From CAYMMX01 sp964391675 (GTDB lineage Bacteria > Cyanobacteriota > Vampirovibrionia > Gastranaerophilales > Gastranaerophilaceae), in NCBI GenBank assembly GCA_964391675.1, contig CAYMMX010000003.1, positions 185,796 to 249,795 on the forward strand: DNA of 64,000 nt, given 5' to 3'. Under the pieces are notes generated by a model. That model was not told the origin of the DNA. It saw nothing but the letters and a program-made list of their open reading frames with translations, and searched no databases. Numbering within the stretch: position 1 is the stretch's first letter; every line of letters starts with the position of its first letter. The position numbers were made by a program, and so were the translations under genes. Below, in pieces: positions 1-8,712 of the stretch.

Positions 1-1
1 T

Positions 2-448
2 GCTTTTTCCAAATATAAAGAACACGTAGAAAATATGCTAAAGGGTATTTCTGAAAAAAACAGTGATAAATATATAGAACATGCCGGCAGAGCAATTCAT
101 TTTTTACAGGACATGACACAACCTCAGCATACTCAAAAAAGTTTTATTTTTAATAAAATTCTTCACTTAAGAATGCATCTGGCATTTGAAGAATTTGTAA
201 AGGAAAATCAGCAGGATTGCTTTTGTGAATATATTGAAAAACCGTTTATAAATAGATCTTATGATGATATTTTTATGGAAAACGTAAATTTATCTTATAA
301 AAGTGAATTGCCTTTATCTAACAACCGATATATCTGGGAACGATTAGGAAAAAATGGTATTAATCAGGCTATATCTTCTACAAAAGATTTTTTAACTAAA
401 TTAAGTACACTAATTAAATCTGATCAACTTGAGTTGCCTTTCAAATAA
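2..448 (+). CDS. Zinc-dependent phospholipase C / S1-P1 nuclease-like protein, C-terminal part (cut by window edge)
   Basis: The reading frame is open to the left edge, so only the C-terminal ~148 residues are seen. The segment 'GRAIHFLQDMTQPQH' matches the zinc-ligand helix of bacterial zinc phospholipase C enzymes (pattern G.A.HY.GD...P.H). About 20 residues later, 'HLAFEEFV' matches their H..FE.F motif. Family members hydrolyse phospholipids or nucleic acids with a tri-zinc site. The rest is not diagnostic. The presence or absence of a signal peptide cannot be judged because the N-terminus lies outside the window. The ATG at 35 is internal to the open frame, not a convincing start. Family call moderately sure, substrate unknown. 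Confidence 0.6.
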   Translation, partial: AFSKYKEHVENMLKGISEKNSDKYIEHAGRAIHFLQDMTQPQHTQKSFIFNKILHLRMHLAFEEFVKENQQDCFCEYIEKPFINRSYDDIFMENVNLSYKSELPLSNNRYIWERLGKNGINQAISSTKDFLTKLSTLIKSDQLELPFK

Positions 449-531
449 AATGTAACAAATTTATAATAAATTAGCAAAAAAAATTATTTAGTAATTTTCT
501 ATGAATGTTATAAAACAAGGTAATGCTAAAA

Positions 532-1230
532 ATGAAAATAGCACCTACAAATAATTGCTTTAAATGCAATCCTAGACAAAATATTAACTTTTGCCAAATA
601 TATAAAATTCCGGTTAATCGAAATTTGTTTAATTCAAGCGAAAAAATTTATAAAGATTTCTCTGAACAAATGTTTATTTTACTTAATGAATTAAGTTTTA
701 AAAAACAAATTGAATCAGCTTTAGCAATAAAAGAGAAAAAAGGCTTGAAAGCTTTTTTTAAAAATTTTGAAAACCTTGCAAAAATAGGTGATGAATTAAA
801 ATATATTTTAGATTTTGAAACCCCTGGATATCAGATATATGATAAGTTACAAAAAACAACCGGATGTGCTTCTTGGTGGCTTGCAAGACACTTGAATATA
901 GAAGAACCCAAACCTTTAAGTGAAACTCATCATACATTTTTCTTATATACAGGAAAAGACTGTACAAATTACCAAAAAGTATATAAATCAAAAAATTCAT
1001 TTACTGAACTATTTAATAAACAAAAGCTTGTTCAAAACAAAATCTTAAGTGGAGAATACAGATCCAATGATATTAGTTATTGGCCAAAATTATTACTAGC
1101 TAAAGATTTTGAATCATCTCTTTGCAAAATGCATACTGAGATTAAACCTAAAGAAATTACTATAGATTCTGCAAATGACTTACATAAAATTTTTGATGAT
1201 TTAGATAATATAATAAAATTTGATAATTAA
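532..1230 (+). CDS. Unknown protein, 232 aa
   Basis: I do not recognise this protein. The frame can also start at 523, but the only ribosome-binding-like AAGG (517-520) lies 2 nt from that ATG and 11 nt from the ATG at 532, so 532 is preferred. The N-terminus 'MKIAPTNNCFKCNP' resembles the start of the gene at 11747 ('MEIKKINCNQNFRAS'). Both have a short M-(K/E)-I...N..F pattern followed by an unrelated body. The rest is soluble, lysine-rich and mixed helical. 'TTGCASWWLARHLNIEEP' (about residue 110) is the most distinctive stretch. There are no membrane segments. It lies between the partial phospholipase-like gene and the rpsB leader. Confidence 0.6.
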   Translation: MKIAPTNNCFKCNPRQNINFCQIYKIPVNRNLFNSSEKIYKDFSEQMFILLNELSFKKQIESALAIKEKKGLKAFFKNFENLAKIGDELKYILDFETPGYQIYDKLQKTTGCASWWLARHLNIEEPKPLSETHHTFFLYTGKDCTNYQKVYKSKNSFTELFNKQKLVQNKILSGEYRSNDISYWPKLLLAKDFESSLCKMHTEIKPKEITIDSANDLHKIFDDLDNIIKFDN

Positions 1231-1320
1231 CAAAACTAAATAAGAAATTTGTTAAAAATTTTTTTTGTAGTAATATTAATATTGAAGTTACACTAGTTTG
1301 ATAGGCTTGCCCTAGTTTTT

Positions 1321-1467
1321 ATCTCGTAACATCTTGCTGAGAAAATCGAAGCATCTCTTTAATATTATTATTTCGAGATTTTTCAACTTAAAGTTCAGCA
1401 ATGAATAAGAAGAAAAAATGAAACTTTGTAACTGGATATTACATATTAATTTATAAGGAGAAAAACG
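1321..1467 (+). promoter_or_regulatory. Structured 5' leader of rpsB
   Basis: The 237-nt gap before rpsB holds a long imperfect stem. TTGCTGA (1334-1340) pairs with TCAGCAA (1395-1401). Inside it, GAAAATC..GAA (1341-1350) pairs with the TTCGAGATTTTTC segment (1372-1384). An alternative pairing, ATCTCG (1321-1326) with CGAGAT (1374-1379), is mutually exclusive with part of it. Leaders of rpsB operons in other bacteria bind S2 for feedback control. Assigning that role here is inference. The start codon at 1468 is preceded by AAGGAG (1455-1460 region). Confidence 0.45.
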
Positions 1468-2289
1468 ATGCCGGTAGCGTCAATGATTGAACTTTTAGAA
1501 GCAGGTGTACATTTTGGTCACCAAACACAACATTGGAACCCAAAAATGAAACCATATATTTATGGTGCAAGAAACGGAATCTATGTTATTGATTTAAGAA
1601 AAACAACTGATATGTTAGATAAAGCATATGAAATAGTCAGAGAGTTTTCTGCAAGAAATAAAAATATTCTTTTTGTAGGAACAAAAAGGCAGGCAGCTGA
1701 TGTTGTTGCTGAAGAAGCAGCAAGATCCGGTGCTTATTACATCAACAGAAGATGGTTAGGCGGATTAATGACTAACTTTGAAACAATTCGTTCAAGAGTT
1801 AATAAATTAAGAGAACTTGAAGAATTCATTTCAAGCGGTCATATAGAAAAATTACCTAAAAAAGAAATTGCTCAAATACAACGCCAAGTAGCAAAATTGA
1901 GTAAAACTTTGGGTGGTATTAAAGAGATGAGAGGATTACCTGATTTAATATTTATTATTGATCAACAAAAAGAATTAATAGCAATTCAAGAGGCTAATAA
2001 ATTAAATATTCCTGTTATTTGTTTGGCTGACACTAATGCAAATCCTGATAACATCCAATATTTAATACCCGGCAATGATGATGCTATAAGATCAATCAAA
2101 TTAATAGCTTCGAAGCTTGCAAATGCTGTTTTAGAAGGTAAAGAATTAAGAGAAAATAAAGCTGTATCTTCTTCAAAAATCGAAAAGATAGAAGCAAAAG
2201 ACGCAGGCGTTGAAGAAGAAATTGTTTCAGCAAAAGAAGAAGTATCAGAAGAAGTTACTTCAAAAGAAGAAACAACAGTAGAGGTATAA
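1468..2289 (+). CDS. rpsB: 30S ribosomal protein S2
   Basis: Structural protein of the small ribosomal subunit. The N-terminus '[11 protein letters not shown]'-type motif (here [14 protein letters not shown], residues 7-20) and '[12 protein letters not shown]' (about 92-103) are S2 signatures. '[13 protein letters not shown]' near residue 190 is the conserved C-terminal strand. At 273 aa it is slightly longer than many S2 proteins because of an acidic tail (about residues 235-273) rich in Glu and Ser. A strong AAGGAG precedes the ATG. tsf follows on the same strand after a 104-nt gap that contains a long hairpin. The rpsB-tsf order is the common bacterial one. Confidence 0.97.
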   Translation: MPVASMIELLEAGVHFGHQTQHWNPKMKPYIYGARNGIYVIDLRKTTDMLDKAYEIVREFSARNKNILFVGTKRQAADVVAEEAARSGAYYINRRWLGGLMTNFETIRSRVNKLRELEEFISSGHIEKLPKKEIAQIQRQVAKLSKTLGGIKEMRGLPDLIFIIDQQKELIAIQEANKLNIPVICLADTNANPDNIQYLIPGNDDAIRSIKLIASKLANAVLEGKELRENKAVSSSKIEKIEAKDAGVEEEIVSAKEEVSEEVTSKEETTVEV

Positions 2290-2302
2290 AAACTTAACAA
2301 CT

Positions 2303-2359
2303 TACAGGGTGAACAGGTGATAAGTTTTTAAGTTTAACTATTCACCCATTCACCCTGTA
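2303..2359 (+). promoter_or_regulatory. Long hairpin between rpsB and tsf
   Basis: An 11-bp perfect inverted repeat, TACAGGGTGAA (2303-2313) and TTCACCCTGTA (2349-2359), encloses a second pair, GGTGA (2316-2320) with TCACC (2342-2346). No T-run follows, so it is not a classic intrinsic terminator. It could act as a processing site, partial attenuator or mobile repeat. The stem is unusually GC-rich for this genome. Confidence 0.55.
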
Positions 2360-2393
2360 GTTCATAATAAATAAGTGAAGAAAGGAATAAAAA

Positions 2394-3251
2394 ATGGAAA
2401 TAACAGCTCAAATGGTAAAAGAACTTCGTGAACAAACAGGTGCAGGAATGATGGATTGCAAAAAAGCCCTTACTGAAGCCAACGGAGACATGGAAAAAGC
2501 TGCAGAAATTCTTAGACAAAAGGGTATTTCTTCCGCTGAAAAGAAAATGGGCAGAATCGCCGCTGAAGGTTTAGTTTCTTCAGCTATTGAAGGTAATAAA
2601 GGCGCATTGGTTGAACTTAACTGTGAAACAGATTTCGTTGCTAAAAATGAGGAATTTAAAGCATTAGCTAACGATATAGCAAAACTTGCAGCAACCTCAA
2701 ATGCATCAACTATAGATGAATTATTAACTTCTGAACTAAACGGTGTTAAGCTGGAAGATGTTATTAAAGAAAAAATAGCTACTATAGGTGAAAAAATCAC
2801 TTTAAGAAGATTCGAAAAATATGAAGGTAACCTATCAACATATATTCACAATGGCAAAATCGGTGTTATGTTAGTATCTGACAAAGCAGATGAAATTGTA
2901 GGTAAAGATGTTTGCTTGCATATCGCAAGTTCAGCACCTGAATTCTTATCCAGTGATGATGTTCCGCAAAGTGTCAGAGATGAAGAAAAAAGAATAGAAA
3001 TGGGTAAAGAAGACTTACAAAGCAAGCCTGAAGCTATTAGAGAAAAAATTGTTGAAGGAAGACTTCACAAAATCCTCGCCCAAAGATGTTTATTAGAGCA
3101 ACCTTTTGTAAAAGATCCCGGTCAATCTGTTAAACAATATATTGAAGGTAAATTTTCGATTATAAAATTCGACAGATACGTCCTTGGCGAAGGTCTTGAA
3201 AAAAGACAAGAAAATTTTGCTGACGAAGTTATGGGACAACTAAATAAATAA
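2394..3251 (+). CDS. tsf: Translation elongation factor Ts
   Basis: Guanine-nucleotide exchange factor for EF-Tu. The N-terminal UBA-like region carries 'VKELREQTGAGMMDCKKAL' and the core carries 'CETDFVAKNEEF', both hallmarks of EF-Ts. At 285 aa the length is normal for the two-subdomain form. The start is supported by 'GAAAGGA' just upstream. It follows rpsB and ends 4 nt before a strong bidirectional terminator that also serves the converging deoB. Confidence 0.97.
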   Translation: MEITAQMVKELREQTGAGMMDCKKALTEANGDMEKAAEILRQKGISSAEKKMGRIAAEGLVSSAIEGNKGALVELNCETDFVAKNEEFKALANDIAKLAATSNASTIDELLTSELNGVKLEDVIKEKIATIGEKITLRRFEKYEGNLSTYIHNGKIGVMLVSDKADEIVGKDVCLHIASSAPEFLSSDDVPQSVRDEEKRIEMGKEDLQSKPEAIREKIVEGRLHKILAQRCLLEQPFVKDPGQSVKQYIEGKFSIIKFDRYVLGEGLEKRQENFADEVMGQLNK

Positions 3252-3254
3252 TAA

Positions 3255-3307
3255 TTAACAATATAAAAAGGCGCGAATTAAAAATTCGCGCCTTTTTATA
3301 TTGTTAA
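3255..3307. terminator. Bidirectional intrinsic terminator between tsf and deoB
   Basis: A perfect ~25-bp inverted repeat with core GGCGCGAATT/AATTCGCGCC and loop AAA is flanked by A-run and T-run on both sides. It terminates tsf (plus) and overlaps the deoB stop codon (minus). Confidence 0.92.
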
Positions 3308-4494
3308 AATAACCAATTTCTTACGTAATCTGCAACGTTATCAAATCCTATCATTAATCCTAAATCATTTGGCTGAATATTTTTATGGTAAAAAATTACA
3401 GGGACATATTCTCTTGTATGGTCTGTGCCTTCTACTGTAGGATCACAACCATGATCCGCCGTAATAATTAATAAATCTTCTTCTTTCAAATTATGTAAGA
3501 TTTCACCTAAATAAATATCAATTTCTTCTAACGCTTTTCCGTAACCTTGTGCATCATTTCTATGACCGTATAGCATATCTGTATCTACAAGATTAGTAAA
3601 TATTAGAGATTTGTCTATATTTTCGACTTCAGCAATTTTGATTTTTTCTAAATCTAGTTCTTCTTTTATTGCATTAATAGTTAATTCGAGTCCTTCTTTA
3701 TTTGAACCTATATGAATTGCATGAGTAATACCTGATTTCGAGAAAATATCTTCAATTTTTCCTATAGCTATTACTTCACCATTTGATTTTTGGATTTCAT
3801 TTAATACTGTCGGTTTATGAGGTACTACTGAATAATCTCTTCTGTCTTTTGAAATCCTTGTGGGTTTTCCATCAATAATTCTGTATGGTCTTGCTATTAC
3901 ACGAGAAACATTATAATTTGATTTATCAAGAATTTCTCTTGCTATTTCACACCACTTGTAAAGTTTCGTTAGTGGGATTATATCAATATCAACTGCAATT
4001 TGAAAAACACTATCTGCACTTGTATAAACTATAGGGAATTTTGTTTCTTGGTGCTTATCATTTAAATCTTCAATAATTTTTGTTCCGCTTGCAGGATAAT
4101 TTCCAAGGATTTTACCACAACCTGTTTTTTCTATAAACTCATGAACAATTTCATTATCAAAGCCGTTAGGAAATGTTGCAAACGGTTCGTCTAAGACTAG
4201 ACCTGCAATTTCCCAATGCCCGGTTGTAGTATCTTTACCTTTAGATTTTTCAGCCATTGTTCCATATTGTCCAATAGGCGAATTAATAGCACAAACGCCT
4301 AAACATTCTTGTATATTTCCAAGTCCTAATTTTTGAAGATTAGGCAAATTTAATCCATTACAAAATTGTGCAACATTTTTGAGAGTATTACATTCATAAA
4401 CATCATTGTATTCTTTGCAATCAGGCATAGCACCTATACCCAGGGAATCTATAACTATAATTATTGCTCTTTTCAATATTCTTATTTCCTGCAA
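3304..4494 (-). CDS. deoB: Phosphopentomutase
   Basis: Interconverts (deoxy)ribose-1-phosphate and -5-phosphate in nucleoside salvage. It belongs to the alkaline phosphatase superfamily. Visible signatures are the N-terminal 'DSLGIGAMPD' metal site, 'KDTTTGHWE' with the phosphorylated Thr, 'DTDMLYGHRND', and the C-terminal metal-binding 'TADHGCDPT' and 'DHTREYVP'. Length 396 aa is normal. The start is a TTG at 4494 with AGGTGG 6 nt upstream. A second in-frame TTG at 4476 with AGGA would give the more usual N-terminus (KRAIIIVIDSLG) and remains possible. It stands alone, convergent with tsf and divergent from nusB. Confidence 0.94.
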   Translation of the reverse strand: MQEIRILKRAIIIVIDSLGIGAMPDCKEYNDVYECNTLKNVAQFCNGLNLPNLQKLGLGNIQECLGVCAINSPIGQYGTMAEKSKGKDTTTGHWEIAGLVLDEPFATFPNGFDNEIVHEFIEKTGCGKILGNYPASGTKIIEDLNDKHQETKFPIVYTSADSVFQIAVDIDIIPLTKLYKWCEIAREILDKSNYNVSRVIARPYRIIDGKPTRISKDRRDYSVVPHKPTVLNEIQKSNGEVIAIGKIEDIFSKSGITHAIHIGSNKEGLELTINAIKEELDLEKIKIAEVENIDKSLIFTNLVDTDMLYGHRNDAQGYGKALEEIDIYLGEILHNLKEEDLLIITADHGCDPTVEGTDHTREYVPVIFYHKNIQPNDLGLMIGFDNVADYVRNWLF

Positions 4495-4574
4495 ACTATT
4501 CCACCTAAAATCTTATCATAAAATATATTTAAGGTATAATTATTAATGTAGAGACAAAATTAAAGGAAATAAAA

Positions 4575-5234
4575 ATGCAAGCACGCAGAGCAGCTCGAGA
4601 ATTAGCACTAATATTGTTCTCACAGCTTGAGAAAAAAATAACAAATTATTCTAAAGAAGATTTTGAAGACATTATACTCAAATCAGTTAGAATTTTAACA
4701 AATAATGCAAGTGAAGAATTAAAACTAACAGTAGGTTCACTGCTCGACACAAAAGACTTTATTCAAGAATACGAAGCAAACCATGAAACAAATCTGCAAA
4801 GACCTATTGATGTTTCAAATATTCCTGTAGGCATTCCTTTAACATCTGATATGGTTAAAAGGGTGGATGAAATGGTTGAAATAGCTGAAAAAGCTCTATT
4901 AGCTTTAGATATTGCAGAAATAGCTACGCTTGAAAGTAAAAACGAAGTTAAAAATTATGCTGTCCAGATAGCAGAAAAATTTAAAGACAATGGAGAATTT
5001 ATTGATGGGCAAATTCAAAAATTTGCTAAAGGATGGGATATAGAACGTCTTGTTAAAATGGATAAGGATATTTTACGAATAGCTATAATTGAACTTCTTT
5101 ACATAAAAGACGCACCGATGAAGGTTATTGTTGATGAAGCTTTAGAATTAGCTAAAAAATATTCGACAGACGAAAGTTCATCATTTATAAACGGTATTCT
5201 GGCAAAAGTTATTGTTGAAAACGGAGTATCATAG
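4575..5234 (+). CDS. nusB: Transcription antitermination protein NusB
   Basis: The C-terminal ~100 residues are classic NusB: 'DKDILRIAIIELLYI', 'VIVDEALELAKKYSTDESSSFINGIL'. These make the RNA- and NusE-binding helical bundle. The N-terminus 'MQARRAARELALILF' matches the first helix of NusB, but about 80 residues are inserted before the second half. The protein is therefore 219 aa instead of the usual ~140, as also seen in cyanobacterial-type NusB. It leads nusB-ftsY-ffh, all on the plus strand. Confidence 0.9.
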   Translation: MQARRAARELALILFSQLEKKITNYSKEDFEDIILKSVRILTNNASEELKLTVGSLLDTKDFIQEYEANHETNLQRPIDVSNIPVGIPLTSDMVKRVDEMVEIAEKALLALDIAEIATLESKNEVKNYAVQIAEKFKDNGEFIDGQIQKFAKGWDIERLVKMDKDILRIAIIELLYIKDAPMKVIVDEALELAKKYSTDESSSFINGILAKVIVENGVS

Positions 5235-5297
5235 ATTAATTTATTTTTGCTAAACAATATTGTAATAAGTTAGCTAAATTTAAAGATTGAGGAGCAT

Positions 5298-6284
5298 ATG
5301 TTTAATTTTTTCGGGAAAAAAGATGAAGAAAAAAGACAAGATATACAACAAGATTCCGAACAAGAAAAGCAAGGAATCCTGTCTTGGAGTTTTGACAGGT
5401 TAAAACAAGCCGTTTCCAAAACAACTGAAACCTTAGTCGATAGTGTCGTTAACGCTGTTGAAGAAGAAGCTGAATTTTCAGAATTTGTACTTGAAGACAT
5501 GGAAGATTTGTTAATTCATGCAGATTTAGGCGTAAATTATGCAGCAGAGTTAGTTGATAAATTAAGAAATCAAGATAAAATTAAACCCTCAACCGTTAAA
5601 AATTATTTAAAAGAAGAATTTTTAAAAACTCTTTCCGAGACTGGAAAAACAAGTTTAAATTATAAAGAAAATTGTCTAAACATCTATTTTGTCTCCGGTG
5701 TAAACGGTGTTGGAAAAACTACTTTGATAGGTAAATTAGCCTACAAATTCAAAACCGAAGGGAAAAAAGTTTTAATTGCTGCGGGGGACACATTTCGTGC
5801 TGCAGCAGAAGAACAACTTGATATATGGTCTAAAAGAGCCGGAGCAGATATTGTAAGGCGTGATAAAGCCGATCCTGCCTCGGTTGTATATGAATCAATC
5901 CAAAAAGCACGAAATGAAAACTATAATGTTATTTTAGTTGATACAGCAGGTCGACTGCAAAATAAATTTAACTTAATGGAAGAATTATCAAAAATTAAAG
6001 CTGTTATTGATAAAAACGCATCCGATGATTTACGTGAATGCATCTTGGTCTTAGATGCAAATACAGGACAAAATGGTTTACAACAGGCTAAAGTTTTTCT
6101 TGAATCTGTTAATTTAACATCCGTTGCTTTAACAAAACTGGATGGTTCCGCAAAAGGTGCTATAGCGCTAGCTGTAGCAAAAGAACTAAAACTTCCTGTC
6201 AAACTTATCGGTGTTGGCGAAAAGATGGAAGATTTAAGAGATTTTAACTCTAATGATTTTATAAATGCATTATTTGAAAAATAA
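5298..6284 (+). CDS. ftsY: Signal recognition particle receptor FtsY
   Basis: SRP receptor GTPase for co-translational membrane targeting. N domain about 30-110, G domain after that. GTPase motifs are G1 'GVNGVGKT' (134-141), 'DTFRAAAEEQL', 'DTAGRLQNK' and 'TKLDGSAKG'. The acidic A domain is short (about 28 residues), as is common outside enterobacteria. Start ATG is preceded by GAGGAG. ffh, its SRP partner, follows 69 nt downstream. Confidence 0.96.
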   Translation: MFNFFGKKDEEKRQDIQQDSEQEKQGILSWSFDRLKQAVSKTTETLVDSVVNAVEEEAEFSEFVLEDMEDLLIHADLGVNYAAELVDKLRNQDKIKPSTVKNYLKEEFLKTLSETGKTSLNYKENCLNIYFVSGVNGVGKTTLIGKLAYKFKTEGKKVLIAAGDTFRAAAEEQLDIWSKRAGADIVRRDKADPASVVYESIQKARNENYNVILVDTAGRLQNKFNLMEELSKIKAVIDKNASDDLRECILVLDANTGQNGLQQAKVFLESVNLTSVALTKLDGSAKGAIALAVAKELKLPVKLIGVGEKMEDLRDFNSNDFINALFEK

Positions 6285-6353
6285 ATATTGAAAACAAAAA
6301 ATATATTAATATAATAGGGTTAATAAATAATATTTTTATTATAAAATATTAGT

Positions 6354-7718
6354 ATGTTTGATTCTTTATCTGACAGATTACAAGAAATTATTAAAAGAAC
6401 TTCTCAAGGCGGAGCACTAAGCGAGGATAATATGCAAGAAGCATTGAGAGAAATTCGTCGTGCTCTTCTGGAAGCAGATGTTAATCTTCGTGTTGTAAAA
6501 GCTTTTATATCAAACATTAAAGATAAAGCTGAAGGTGAACAAATACTAAAAGGTGTTAATCCATCTCAGCAATTAGTAAAAATAGTTCACGATGAACTTG
6601 TTGAAATTTTAGGAAAAGAAAATACCCCATTGGATTTTAATGGACATCCAAATATTATAATGATGTTAGGACTTCAAGGTTCTGGTAAAACAACATCTTC
6701 TGCAAAACTTGCAGTTAAACTTAAAAAAGAAGGCAGAAGCCCTCTTTTAGTTGCATGTGATGTTTATCGACCTGCAGCTATTAAACAAATTCAAACATTG
6801 GGTCAACAAATTGGCGTTGAAGTTTTTTCTATTCAAGATAACAAAGATGTTCAAAAAATAGTTCAAAACGCTATTTCATATGCAAAAGAAAATAATCATA
6901 ATACAATAATTCTGGATACAGCAGGAAGATTACAAATTGATACTGATATGATGGCAGAATTATTGCTAATTGATAGAATTTTTGCACCTCATGAAAAATT
7001 ACTTGTAATTGATGCAATGACCGGTCAAGAGGCTGTTAATGTTGCCGAAAATTTTGATGCACAACTTGGTTTAACCGGACTAGTTTTGACTAAATTAGAC
7101 GGGGATTCAAGAGGTGGTTCAGCACTTTCTGTTGTTTATTGCACTAAAAAACCTATTAAATTAACAGGTACCGGAGAAAAACTTAACGCTCTTGAAGATT
7201 TTTACCCAGAGAGAATGGCTACAAGAATTTTAGGTATGGGAGATATCGTTTCTCTTGTTGAGCGTGCACAAGAAGTTTTTGATGAGGAACAGGCAAAAGA
7301 ATTTGAGAAAAAAATGCGCAAAGCAGAATTCTCTTTTGATGATTTTTTAAAAATGCAAAAACAAATGAAAATGTTTGGATCAATTGACCAAATCCTTGGA
7401 ATGTTACCTATTCCCGGACTTAAAAAAGAAGACAAAGACATGATTTCGCACCACGGAGAAAAAGAATTTAAAAGAATAGAAGTTTTTATACAAAGTATGA
7501 CACCTAACGAAAGAGCTAATCCTGACTTAATAAACTCAAGCAGAAAAAAAAGAATTTCTTCCGGATGTGGAATTTCTTTGCACGATATTAATATATTTAT
7601 CAAACAATTTGAACAAATGAGAACCATGATGAAAGGTATGTCAGGGATGAAAGACAAAATAAAAGGCGGAAAACTCAATATGGCTCAAGCAATGAATATG
7701 ATGAAAAAATTTAAGTAA
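6354..7718 (+). CDS. ffh: Signal recognition particle protein Ffh
   Basis: SRP54 GTPase that binds signal peptides and 4.5S RNA. The N domain starts 'MFDSLSDRLQ'. G-domain motifs are 'GLQGSGKTT' (106-114), 'DVYRPAAIKQ', 'DTAGRLQ' and 'TKLDGDSRGG'. The M domain (about 300-454) is methionine-rich, with 'RKKRISSGCGISLHDIN' matching the SRP-RNA binding helix (typically RRxRIAxGSG); the usual GSG is GCG here. Length 454 aa is normal. No clear Shine-Dalgarno precedes the ATG. It probably shares the upstream transcript with ftsY. Confidence 0.97.
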   Translation: MFDSLSDRLQEIIKRTSQGGALSEDNMQEALREIRRALLEADVNLRVVKAFISNIKDKAEGEQILKGVNPSQQLVKIVHDELVEILGKENTPLDFNGHPNIIMMLGLQGSGKTTSSAKLAVKLKKEGRSPLLVACDVYRPAAIKQIQTLGQQIGVEVFSIQDNKDVQKIVQNAISYAKENNHNTIILDTAGRLQIDTDMMAELLLIDRIFAPHEKLLVIDAMTGQEAVNVAENFDAQLGLTGLVLTKLDGDSRGGSALSVVYCTKKPIKLTGTGEKLNALEDFYPERMATRILGMGDIVSLVERAQEVFDEEQAKEFEKKMRKAEFSFDDFLKMQKQMKMFGSIDQILGMLPIPGLKKEDKDMISHHGEKEFKRIEVFIQSMTPNERANPDLINSSRKKRISSGCGISLHDINIFIKQFEQMRTMMKGMSGMKDKIKGGKLNMAQAMNMMKKFK

Positions 7719-7772
7719 CAACCTTTAACCATAAACCATATTATAAAAATTGATAATTAAATAAAATATTTT

Positions 7773-7846
7773 CGGGACGTGGCGCAGCTTGGTAGCGTGC
7801 TACCTTGGGGTGGTAGAGGTCGCAGGTTCAAATCCTGTCGTTCCGA
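7773..7846 (+). tRNA. tRNA-Pro (anticodon GGG)
   Basis: Full cloverleaf. Acceptor stem CGGGACG/CGTTCCG with discriminator A; anticodon stem CTACC/GGTAG around loop TTGGGGT, giving GGG at 7807-7809; T arm GCAGG-TTCAAAT-CCTGT. CCA is not encoded. It follows ffh by 54 nt. Confidence 0.95.
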
Positions 7847-7882
7847 ATTTTTTTATTGTATTTTTTATATTACTTTATATAC

Positions 7883-7911
7883 TTGAAATAATTATATTTC
7901 AATGTTATAAT
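7883..7911 (+). promoter_or_regulatory. Sigma-70-type promoter
   Basis: TTGAAA (7883-7888), 17-nt spacer, TATAAT (7906-7911). It is placed to transcribe the gene starting at 7983. Confidence 0.7.
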
Positions 7912-7982
7912 ACCCGTTAAATAAAATTACCTCTGTCATTATTAGTGGAATATATTGTGTTAGTATTATAGGGATTAGGATT

Positions 7983-8699
7983 TTGCTTAAAATAGGTACA
8001 AGTGTTGACTTACTTAAGAATGTTGTTAATCAGGTTAGAAGTTTTGGATACGTTTCTACAGACTTTATGCCTTATTCTAAAAAACAAATTGAGTATGATG
8101 AATTTAAAAGCTTAAATCGTAAATTAGGTGATTTGAGAGTAATAATTAATGAGTATAAAGAAAAAAATTATACTTTAGATAATATCGTTTCTGTTATTAA
8201 AAATCAGAATGAAATGCTTAAACAAAGATTGGTATCATCAAGAGCATGCGTAAGCGCATTCTTTCAATCACTATATCCAAAAAAGAAAATTGCGAATGAA
8301 CAAGAAAATGCATTATTGACTGCATTTTCTATGAAAAAAAATGGCATTGATAATTTTGCACTTGTTGGAATGAATACACCTAGAAATAAAGAAGACCATG
8401 TTTTTATTGTTGTTGATTTAGCAGAAAATGCCAATTTATCTAATCCTAAAACCTGGGGGGATGATTCTAAAATAGTTAATTCCGAACTTGGTATTGTCAA
8501 ATATGTTTTTGAAGATAAAAAAACGAGTTTTATACCGTTTTTCAAAAACAATGAACAACCACTAAATTGGCTATTGGAAAAATTTAATATAACGAAAAAA
8601 GAACCGGTGTCGTTTTTTAATTATTTAAGAAAAGAAAACTTTTCAGATAACATCTTAAAAGAATACGATTGGGAAACCAAAACTTTATATAAGACATAA
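7983..8699 (+). CDS. Unknown protein, possibly papain-like/effector-type fold
   Basis: 238 aa with a TTG start preceded by AGGA, behind a good promoter. I cannot name a family. The central part 'DHVFIVVDLAENANLSNPKTWGDDSKIVN' (about 140-170) has the H.F.V....P..WG....I.D-like pattern seen in several bacterial effector and toxin cysteine-protease-like domains. A cysteine lies upstream at 'SSRACVSAFF' (about residue 84). A Cys-His pairing would suit such a fold, but the equivalence is by eye only. There is no signal peptide and no membrane segment. The gene is monocistronic and convergent with metW. Confidence 0.55.
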   Translation: MLKIGTSVDLLKNVVNQVRSFGYVSTDFMPYSKKQIEYDEFKSLNRKLGDLRVIINEYKEKNYTLDNIVSVIKNQNEMLKQRLVSSRACVSAFFQSLYPKKKIANEQENALLTAFSMKKNGIDNFALVGMNTPRNKEDHVFIVVDLAENANLSNPKTWGDDSKIVNSELGIVKYVFEDKKTSFIPFFKNNEQPLNWLLEKFNITKKEPVSFFNYLRKENFSDNILKEYDWETKTLYKT

Positions 8700-8712
8700 G
8701 TTATTTTACTTT

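Noticed and set aside
758..1000. Minus-strand frame of 80 codons inside the 532 gene
   Set aside because: Lies opposite a coding frame, no ribosome-binding site; a shadow.
1986..2300. Minus-strand frame over rpsB 3' end
   Set aside because: Antisense shadow of the Glu-rich tail; Ser-rich composition is the complement effect.
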